Assembly: GCA_003557765.1 (NCBI GenBank)
Contig: PWNO01000228.1
Span: 1 to 6,825, forward strand
Direction of reading: 5' to 3'
DNA: 6,825 nt
DNA from: Bacteroidales bacterium
GTDB lineage: Bacteria; Bacteroidota; Bacteroidia; Bacteroidales; UBA7960
Each line of letters begins with the position of its first letter. Within the stretch, counting starts at the first letter, position 1. The notes below the pieces were generated by a model. That model worked only from the letters and a program-made list of their open reading frames with translations, was not told the DNA's origin and ran no database searches. Positions 1 to 4,117 of the stretch are shown piece after piece. The translations under genes and the position numbers were made by a program.

Positions 1-59
1 ATAGGTGTGTGAATATTAGCCTTGCGTTTTGTGCGGGTAAAAAACTTAACAGTAGCCAT
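1..59 (-). CDS. Tyrosine recombinase/integrase, N-terminal fragment cut by window edge
   Basis: Reading the minus strand from an ATG at 59-57 gives 19 codons, starting MATVKFFTRTKRKAN, before the window ends. This matches the N-terminus typical of Bacteroidota site-specific integrases (arm DNA-binding domain, then SAM-like and catalytic domains), in which a MATVKFF-like strand precedes a basic stretch. Such enzymes integrate and excise genomic islands, conjugative transposons and prophages, often at tRNA genes. The catalytic Arg-His-Arg-Tyr region would lie left of position 1 and cannot be checked. A perfect -7 element lies 41 bases upstream, and a repeat-rich, att-like region follows behind it, as expected for an integrase at the end of its own element. 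The family call rests on only 19 residues, so it is probable rather than certain. Confidence 0.72.
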   Translation of the reverse strand, partial: MATVKFFTRTKRKANIHTP

Positions 60-99
60 ATTAAGAAGGGATAAAAAGTGTTAATGTGAATGGGCTTTA

Positions 100-107
100 C
101 AAAGATA
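100..107 (-). promoter_or_regulatory. Integrase promoter, -7 element TATCTTTG
   Basis: The minus strand reads TATCTTTG, a perfect match to the Bacteroidota -7 consensus TAnnTTTG. It ends 40 bases before the integrase ATG, giving a leader of about 35 nt. The -33 position (about 128-132) reads TGTGG rather than TTTG and lies inside the tandem repeat at 111-132, so the upstream half of the promoter is weak or factor-controlled. Confidence 0.5.
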
Positions 108-110
108 AAA

Positions 111-132
111 GTTTCCCCACAGTTTCCCCACA
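111..132. repeat. Perfect tandem repeat 2 x GTTTCCCCACA, operator-like
   Basis: Two exact 11-base copies of GTTTCCCCACA lie directly end to end (111-121 and 122-132). They begin four bases upstream of the integrase -7 element and cover the -33 region. An 11-base period puts both copies on about the same face of the helix. That fits a dimeric or paired regulator of integrase transcription, or an accessory recombination-factor site. No bound protein can be named from sequence. Confidence 0.55.
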
Positions 133-142
133 TTTACTTAAT

Positions 143-182
143 AAAGGCAGACAAAAACAAACAAAGGCAAACAAAAAGAGAA
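143..182. repeat. 20-base-period repeat, candidate integrase arm-type sites
   Basis: Two imperfect copies, 143-162 and 163-182, share AAAGGCARACAAAAA and then diverge. They lie between the integrase promoter and the putative attachment core, on the element side. Known tyrosine recombinases with an N-terminal arm-binding domain use directly repeated arm sites in that position. The assignment is an inference from layout; simple A-rich composition could also produce part of the match. Confidence 0.35.
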
Positions 183-264
183 ATATAAGCCTTGTAAAAT
201 ATTAATATACAGCACATTATAATCTATTAATCAATAACATATAAATTAACAGTATTAAGAAGGG
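182..264. repeat. Imperfect second copy of the integrase start region (partner copy 12-70)
   Basis: Three blocks occur in the same order and orientation at 12-70 and 182-264: AATATWAGCCTTG (12-24 and 182-194, one mismatch), TTAACAGTA (46-54 and 246-254) and ATTAAGAAGGG (60-70 and 254-264, exact). In the first copy they span the integrase start codon. In the second, about six bases covering the start codon are absent and the spacer between the first two blocks is 51 rather than 21 bases, so this copy has no coding capacity. The copy ends directly against the tRNA-like remnant. It is either a decayed integrase 5' end or a shared protein-binding sequence. Confidence 0.5.
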
Positions 265-284
265 TTCGTTTTCTCACCCCGACA
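262..284 (+). other. Putative attachment site: tRNA 3'-end-like remnant (tRNA-Pro-like)
   Basis: The plus strand has GGGTTCG (262-268), resembling a T-arm, then TCTCACCCCGACA (272-284), resembling an acceptor stem ending in the discriminator base and CA. CACCCCGA is an acceptor 3' strand I associate with bacterial tRNA-Pro. Upstream there is no anticodon or D arm, and the T-loop is about two bases short, so this is a fragment and not a tRNA gene. Its position between integrase and an orphan terminator fits the residual 3' end of a target tRNA left at one junction of an integrated element. Confidence 0.4.
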
Positions 285-287
285 TTT

Positions 288-332
288 AAAGAACGTAAAT
301 GGCATATTTTCAGCTATTTACGTTCTTTTTTT
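288..332 (+). terminator. Strong intrinsic terminator, orphan on the plus strand
   Basis: The arms AAAGAACGTAAAT (288-300) and ATTTACGTTCTTT (316-328) pair perfectly over 13 bp. The stem extends three more pairs (301-303 with 313-315, one G-U) around a nine-base loop. A run of seven T (326-332) follows on the plus strand. No plus-strand gene lies upstream in the window, so its natural client is missing. The likely client is a tRNA gene interrupted by the element. On the minus strand the tail is only TTTAAAT, so it would be a weaker terminator for the genes at 512-1672. Confidence 0.82.
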
Positions 333-361
333 GTGCCTTTTGTGCAAATTATTGTGCAAAT
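331..361. repeat. Short direct repeats TTGTGC / TTGTGCAAAT
   Basis: TTGTGC occurs at 331, 340 and 352. The last two copies extend to the identical ten bases TTGTGCAAAT (340-349 and 352-361), a 12-base period. They begin inside the T-run of the terminator and lie on the chromosomal side of the putative junction. No function can be assigned. They could be protein-binding sites, target-side sequence used in integration, or chance in AT-rich DNA. Apart from this and the inverted repeat at 453-481, I see nothing in 333-511. Confidence 0.35.
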
Positions 362-452
362 GTCAAAAAGGCATTAATTATTTCTTTGGTGCAAGCGACC
401 GGGTGTCGGCGTTGAATTTTTGTTGCAGGATGATAATTTTTAAGTATACGTA

Positions 453-481
453 GCTAATATGATACATAATAGCGTATTAGC
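453..481. repeat. Inverted repeat GCTAATA...TATTAGC
   Basis: GCTAATA (453-459) and TATTAGC (475-481) are perfect inverted copies with a 15-base spacer that itself contains TAATAGCG. It lies about 30 bases beyond the stop of the possible small ORF at 512-670. Neither strand has a T-run after the stem, so it is not a canonical terminator. It may be an mRNA 3' stem-loop for the minus-strand genes or an operator. Confidence 0.3.
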
Positions 482-511
482 CAAGTTATAATTTTCCTTT
501 TTTATTATTGT

Positions 512-670
512 TCACTCATTTTCAACGTTTTTATTGAAGTGCGAAACATCCGGCACTTTCACGATATGCAGGATCAGCGCCAGGGGGATGGGACTCCGCT
601 GGATAAGCGGCTGTTGAAGTACTTCTTTGTCATTCAGCAGATACACGAACAGCAACAGCAAAATCGCCAT
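512..670 (-). CDS. Possible small hydrophobic protein (52 aa), unknown
   Basis: An ATG at 670-668, three bases after the TAA of the gene at 674-1672, opens 52 codons ending in TGA at 514-512. The product begins MAILLLLFVYLLNDKEV: a short hydrophobic stretch (residues 2-12), a charged segment, a second hydrophobic patch (about 28-37), and a polar tail ending in ENE. The reading frame is the same as that of the preceding gene, so only one TAA separates the two. It could be a translationally coupled small membrane peptide, a former C-terminal extension cut off by a stop mutation, or a chance open frame; 53 codons without a stop is not rare. I recognise no family. No promoter of its own is apparent, so expression would come from the upstream gene. 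Confidence 0.3.
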   Translation of the reverse strand: MAILLLLFVYLLNDKEVLQQPLIQRSPIPLALILHIVKVPDVSHFNKNVENE

Positions 671-673
671 TTT

Positions 674-1672
674 TTATTCCAGTTGCCTGAGTTCGATCAA
701 GATGGATTCCAACTCCTGAATATAACGGTTTCCAATCATTCCTTCGTTTTTCCATTGGTCGATCTTTTGCTCAAAGCGCTGGGTCACTTCCCTTAACCCT
801 GGGCATCCAGTAGCAGGTTGTGCAACTGCCGGCCCAAAATTGATTTGTCTGATAGCAAACTGAATCCCTGAATAGTTGGAGAAAAAAACGATTCTATCAA
901 TGAGTGATGCATCCATGTCGCTCAAATCCACTTCGGCCACGTCCACGGCCAGATCCAGAGGCACCCTTAGTGTCCGCAGTGTAGATCCCTGGTTATCTAA
1001 TACCTGTACGGTCAGATTGTAATTGGTCTGATGAAAATCCCTTCCGGTAAACCCGGTTACCGAAGCCACAAGCTGCATCCTGTTGGAGGATACATTGGTA
1101 ACAAAGGGCCATTCGTCTGAACGCATCCCCCCTTTTACTACAAGTACATCGTTGTGAGAAGCACCCGCTTTATGAAGTCTTGCACCGGCAAGATTACTCT
1201 GATGAATATAGACAGCCGTTGACGGTGCGGCTGTATAAGAAAAAGAGGTGATGTTGTAACGGCCACCTGAGCGACCATGGGAAAGCTCTATTGCTTTTAC
1301 CAAACGACCGCGTTGCCAGATAAGGTCAGTAGAGATGGTAGATACCCTTGTATCTGTTCCAGGAAACTCCAACCTCACACTTTCAATCATGCCATCATCA
1401 TAAATAACCCTTAGGGTTAGGTTCTGATCATTAGGCATATTGGCCAGCGAGCGGATATCCATACTTACACCAGCAATTTCCTGGTTTACATTTTCCCAGA
1501 CTACTTTGCTGTATGTACGAATTGTCATATCCCGGGCAGTTACCTCACTGGCGTCACGGGCATCTGGGTCCTCCACTTTCCAGTTCGACATGGGAACCGG
1601 AGTTTGTGAATAAGTCGGGCTGCAAAGGACCAAAAAGGCTAATGTGGCAGCAATACATATTATTTTTTTCAT
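674..1672 (-). CDS. Secreted two-repeat beta-rich protein of unknown function
   Basis: The 332-residue product begins MKKIICIAATLAFLVLCSPTYSQ, a clear signal peptide with cleavage probably near residues 22-23. Cys17 is present, but LVLC is a poor lipobox, so a soluble periplasmic or outer-membrane-associated protein is more likely than a lipoprotein. The mature part is rich in predicted beta strands and contains two similar segments, about residues 84-147 and 219-279. Each starts NLTLRV- or NLTVQV-like, continues through an acidic turn and an alternating hydrophobic strand, and ends in a short aromatic strand. The last 45 residues, after a Gly-Cys-Pro-Gly at 289-292, look alpha-helical and charged. 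I recognise no named family. It lies 186 bases downstream of the transporter gene in the same orientation, possibly with its own promoter. Confidence 0.85.
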   Translation of the reverse strand: MKKIICIAATLAFLVLCSPTYSQTPVPMSNWKVEDPDARDASEVTARDMTIRTYSKVVWENVNQEIAGVSMDIRSLANMPNDQNLTLRVIYDDGMIESVRLEFPGTDTRVSTISTDLIWQRGRLVKAIELSHGRSGGRYNITSFSYTAAPSTAVYIHQSNLAGARLHKAGASHNDVLVVKGGMRSDEWPFVTNVSSNRMQLVASVTGFTGRDFHQTNYNLTVQVLDNQGSTLRTLRVPLDLAVDVAEVDLSDMDASLIDRIVFFSNYSGIQFAIRQINFGPAVAQPATGCPGLREVTQRFEQKIDQWKNEGMIGNRYIQELESILIELRQLE

Positions 1673-1718
1673 GGTGATATGTTTTTCGTTTAGAATTGAT
1701 ATCAGGTAAATAATTATG

Positions 1719-1726
1719 CAAAACTT
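1719..1726 (-). promoter_or_regulatory. Weak candidate -7 element for the secreted-protein gene
   Basis: The minus strand reads AAGTTTTG, seven of eight matches to TAnnTTTG, 46 bases before the ATG of the gene at 674-1672. No good TTTG is seen at the -33 distance. Transcription from the transporter promoter further upstream is an equally good explanation. Confidence 0.22.
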
Positions 1727-1792
1727 TATTTCCTGTTATTCCTTTGAAATATCATTACCTATCAAAAATATGGTTTTTTTCATTGCTTTCGG

Positions 1793-1821
1793 GTCCGCTA
1801 TTGTGCGAAATAGCTTTGGAC
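1793..1821. repeat. Imperfect hairpin in the transporter / secreted-protein gap
   Basis: GTCC-GCTATT (1793-1802) pairs with AATAGC (1809-1814) and, after a three-base bulge, GGAC (1818-1821), around a six-base loop. It lies 38 bases past the transporter stop. On the minus strand an A-rich stretch follows rather than a T-run, so it is not a standard intrinsic terminator. It could be a 3'-end stem-loop of the transporter message. I see no gene in 1673-1858. Confidence 0.3.
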
Positions 1822-1858
1822 AATCATCTGTGACCTCAGAGGAAATTGACCTACTGAC

Positions 1859-3439
1859 CTAATCATCTTCCGTCACCGGATTGGCCGTGTAAATGTCCCT
1901 GGGTTCCTTTACAAAAAACCATAGCAAGGCGGAAATGCCTACTGTAAGCGCACTGACAATAAATATAACGCCCTTGTTTTCTGCTTCCTGCACAAGCTCA
2001 CCTACACCAAAGCTGGAAACAAACTGTGGCAGTACCACGGAAAGATTAAACAGGCCCATGTAAAGTCCCATACGTGACTGGGAAATCTTTTGCGACATGA
2101 TCGCAAAAGGCAGGCTAATGGTAGCGGCCCAGCCGATACCCACAATGGCCATGAGTGCGTAAATAGCCGCCGGGGCAAAACCAAACTGCAATATGCTTAA
2201 ATATCCGAGCGTCATAATGGTGATGCTCACCGCATGTGTTCTGACACGTCCAAAGCGTGCGGCAAGGGGTTCAAGTATCAATACCGGGATAATGGCAGCC
2301 ACCAAATTGAGTGAGAAAAAGCTCCAATTCACGATGCGCCCGATGGTGTCATCGATCTCCTTCAGGCGTGCGGATTCGAGCAAGCCGTTTTCACCATTCT
2401 CCAGAAGGGCCGGATCAATATCCACATCAGCCAGTTCGGGAACGCGAAATCGCACGAAGGCAAAAAGATAGATGAACATTGTCTGCACGCCGATCCAGGT
2501 AAAAGAATGAGCGGCAAGTACCTTCCTGAATCCAATCAATCCATCTTTTTCACGGGAAATGCCATTCTCCTTCTGCGTCATGGTGATCACCACCACCACG
2601 ATGGTCAGCAGGGTACATAATATTTCCAGGCCATAATAGGGAATGTCAGGAAACAGGCCAAGGCGGCGAAATATGCCATAGAAGGCATAAAGAAGAAATC
2701 CCCAGAGCGGCAGTATGGTCTTCATGATTTCGTAAAGCGAGGCTTCATTCACGCTTTCTTTCTTGTTTTCGGCTTCTGCCTTGCTTGCGGCTGCAGCCTC
2801 CTCGTCGCCCTTACCGTATTGACCAAGATACCTCGGTTCCTTTATGAAAAAAGGTGGTACGATGGAAAAGAGGAAAACCAGTATGACACCAAAATAGATG
2901 AGCACATAGTTGCCCCAAATAGCACCAATCAGGTAGGCCATAACGCCAAAACTGCCCGAAACCGTCTGCATCCAGGTATATCCTTTGGTTCTTGGCCGTC
3001 CTTCAGGGGTTACGTCGGCGATAATCGCCCGGGTGGGATTGAAGCTGATGTTAATGGCCAGGTCGATGCTGAGCGACACCACGATGGCAATCCCCAATAC
3101 GCCCTCAAAGCCAAGTCCGGCCTGAATGATGCCTATGTTTGGAAGGGCAAGTAAACCCAGGGCTGCCAATACACCACCAACCAGGATAAATGCACGGCGA
3201 CGGCCATTCATAATCCACACATTATCACTGATGATGCCTACCACAACCTGTCCAATGATACCTGCCAAAGGGCCGGTGGCCCACACCAAGCCAATGTCGC
3301 TGATCTCCAGCCCGTATTTTGTGCTTAATAGCCAACTTAAGGCGGCAATCTGTACCGCCAGACCAAAGCCCATCGCCGTAGCCGGCAGGCTCAGCATGGC
3401 ATAAAACGCGTTGGTGAGGTTTTTCTGAAATGGTAACAT
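1859..3439 (-). CDS. MFS sugar transporter, SLC45/GPH-like
   Basis: This 526-residue, strongly hydrophobic protein has about 12 membrane segments in two halves joined by a charged loop (about 204-235, rich in Glu, Ala and Lys). It resembles the sucrose/maltose branch of the major facilitator superfamily. Residues 44-72 read like the SLC45 signature (I-GLVWATGPLAGIIGQ-VVG-ISD), followed by the basic GRRRAF at 79-84 between helices 2 and 3. In the second half, GWAATISLPFA at 436-446 and GLYMGLFNLSVVLPQ at 458-472 match the usual conserved helix pair. These transporters move glucosides such as sucrose or maltose, usually with protons, across the inner membrane. An extra soluble loop at about 330-365 precedes helix 8. 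No glycoside hydrolase or phosphorylase lies in view, so the substrate is unassigned. The ATG is chosen because a promoter-like element lies just upstream. Confidence 0.85.
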   Translation of the reverse strand: MLPFQKNLTNAFYAMLSLPATAMGFGLAVQIAALSWLLSTKYGLEISDIGLVWATGPLAGIIGQVVVGIISDNVWIMNGRRRAFILVGGVLAALGLLALPNIGIIQAGLGFEGVLGIAIVVSLSIDLAINISFNPTRAIIADVTPEGRPRTKGYTWMQTVSGSFGVMAYLIGAIWGNYVLIYFGVILVFLFSIVPPFFIKEPRYLGQYGKGDEEAAAASKAEAENKKESVNEASLYEIMKTILPLWGFLLYAFYGIFRRLGLFPDIPYYGLEILCTLLTIVVVVITMTQKENGISREKDGLIGFRKVLAAHSFTWIGVQTMFIYLFAFVRFRVPELADVDIDPALLENGENGLLESARLKEIDDTIGRIVNWSFFSLNLVAAIIPVLILEPLAARFGRVRTHAVSITIMTLGYLSILQFGFAPAAIYALMAIVGIGWAATISLPFAIMSQKISQSRMGLYMGLFNLSVVLPQFVSSFGVGELVQEAENKGVIFIVSALTVGISALLWFFVKEPRDIYTANPVTEDD

Positions 3440-3461
3440 AAGCTATCTTTTTTGATGATCG

Positions 3462-3469
3462 TAAATGTA
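3462..3469 (-). promoter_or_regulatory. Candidate -7 element of the MFS transporter promoter
   Basis: The minus strand reads TACATTTA, seven of eight matches to TAnnTTTG, 22 bases before the transporter ATG. This gives a short leader typical of the phylum. An alternative, AAAATTTG, lies at 3470-3477. A T-rich stretch (minus strand of 3491-3500) lies at about the -33 distance. Confidence 0.35.
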
Positions 3470-3534
3470 CAAATTTTGCAGGTTGGCCACATAAAAAAAA
3501 ATTTCAATCTAAAGGCTAGTCCAGCTATCCCGGA

Positions 3535-3543
3535 TTATCCACA
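3535..3543 (+). promoter_or_regulatory. Perfect DnaA-box sequence TTATCCACA
   Basis: TTATCCACA matches the strict bacterial DnaA box. It lies in the divergent intergenic region between the transporter and the Tat subunit genes. It is a single copy with no visible cluster of further boxes or AT-rich 13-mers, so an origin is not supported. A DnaA-titration or transcription-control site, or chance, are the options. Confidence 0.35.
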
Positions 3544-3555
3544 AATTATTCAGCT

Positions 3556-3576
3556 TAACCATAACATACGGTTATG
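3556..3576. promoter_or_regulatory. Overlapping inverted repeats, operator candidate upstream of the Tat gene
   Basis: TAACC (3556-3560) pairs with GGTTA (3570-3574), and CATAAC (3560-3565) pairs with GTTATG (3571-3576) around a five-base spacer. The right arm covers the expected -33 position of the promoter whose -7 element is at 3596-3603. A dimeric regulator there could control the plus-strand cluster; no protein can be named. Confidence 0.3.
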
Positions 3577-3595
3577 TAATTACAGCGGAAAGCAT

Positions 3596-3603
3596 TAATT
3601 TTG
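3596..3603 (+). promoter_or_regulatory. Tat / OmpA-like / purM promoter, -7 element TAATTTTG
   Basis: TAATTTTG is a perfect TAnnTTTG match. TTATG at 3573 sits at a plausible -33 distance (20 bases between). Transcription should begin near 3607-3610, at or past the GTG at 3606, so the ATG at 3621 is the better start for the next gene. Confidence 0.5.
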
Positions 3604-3620
3604 TAGTGAAATCAGCCATT

Positions 3621-4043
3621 ATGATCGTACCGGGAATCTTACTGTTTGGTATCAGCGGCGGAGAGATATTGATGCTCATCCTGCTGGTGCTCTTGTTATT
3701 TGGCCCGAAAAAGATTCCGGAGATAGCCCGTATGCTTGGAAAAGGGCTCGGAGAGGTACGCAAAGTGCAACGCGAGATAAATGCTGAGATTCATCGATAC
3801 TCTTCTGAAATCGAAGGAGAGGTCAGAAAAATGGAGTCAGAGGTAAAAAAAGAGGTAGAAGCCTTTAAGCATACCCCCGCACAGGAAAACCAGCAAATTA
3901 ATAAACAAACAACAGGAGAGCCTGCCAGCACGTCCGGGGATGATGAACACAAAAAAGGAAACCTTACAGAAATCGACGATGACTCCGACCTGCCTTATCC
4001 TTACAGGGATGACAAGAAAGAACAAAAATCCAATGAAGCTTAG
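3621..4043 (+). CDS. tatA: Twin-arginine translocase subunit, TatA/TatB family
   Basis: This is a small component of the Tat system, which exports folded proteins across the inner membrane. From the GTG at 3606 the frame is 145 codons; I prefer the ATG at 3621 (140 aa, MIVPGILLFG) because the -7 element ends at 3603. The protein has a short N-terminus, one membrane helix (about residues 9-27), the FGPKKIPE hinge, an amphipathic helix (IARMLGKGLGEVRKV), a long charged coiled-coil-like helix to about residue 85, and an acidic, disordered tail. The Gly-Pro hinge and overall length are TatB-like, whereas Bacteroidota usually annotate such proteins as TatA. The symbol is a family-level choice. No TatC lies in view. 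The next gene follows after 74 bases on the same strand with no terminator between, so co-transcription is likely. Confidence 0.88.
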   Translation: MIVPGILLFGISGGEILMLILLVLLLFGPKKIPEIARMLGKGLGEVRKVQREINAEIHRYSSEIEGEVRKMESEVKKEVEAFKHTPAQENQQINKQTTGEPASTSGDDEHKKGNLTEIDDDSDLPYPYRDDKKEQKSNEA

Positions 4044-4117
4044 TATATCCTGCAATTATTTACAGCCTGCTTCGTTTGTAGGATATAAGTTTTCAAATGT
4101 GTTAATCCATGCCATAC

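Larger units (their letters stand above)
1..284. mobile_element. Probable end of an integrated genetic element (integrase end plus attachment region)
   Basis: Seen: an integrase start pointing out of the window; about 200 bases of AT-rich non-coding DNA with three sets of short repeats; a tRNA-3'-end-like sequence at 262-284; then an orphan plus-strand terminator. Known: integrases of islands and prophages commonly lie beside their attachment site and use the 3' end of a tRNA gene as target. Inferred: the element extends left of the window and its chromosomal junction is near 262-284. The body and other end of the element are not visible, so its type (prophage, conjugative transposon, island) cannot be told. 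Confidence 0.5.

Noticed and set aside
190..284. Complete tRNA gene ending at 284
   Set aside because: The upstream 70 bases are AT-rich with no anticodon or D arm, and the T-loop is about two bases short; only a 3' fragment can be supported.
537..558. Hairpin AAGTGC / GCACTT as terminator of the minus-strand genes
   Set aside because: The stem is six base pairs with a ten-base loop, it lies within the small ORF, and no T-run follows on the minus strand.
616..625. Perfect 10-bp palindrome GAAGTACTTC
   Set aside because: It lies inside the possible small ORF, is short and has no partner copies; chance is sufficient.
539..796. Plus-strand open frame of 85 codons
   Set aside because: It overlaps the 3' end of the secreted-protein gene on the opposite strand. 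Its low-complexity Gln run comes from the complement of hydrophobic codons, and no signal or family pattern is seen.
2193..3404. Several plus-strand open frames inside the MFS transporter gene
   Set aside because: Their composition is Arg-, Pro- and Thr-rich as expected for the antisense of membrane-helix codons, while the minus frame gives a complete, motif-bearing transporter.
3535..3605. Replication origin around the DnaA box
   Set aside because: Only one box is present, with no box cluster, no AT-rich repeats of the usual kind, and no dnaA or dnaN nearby.
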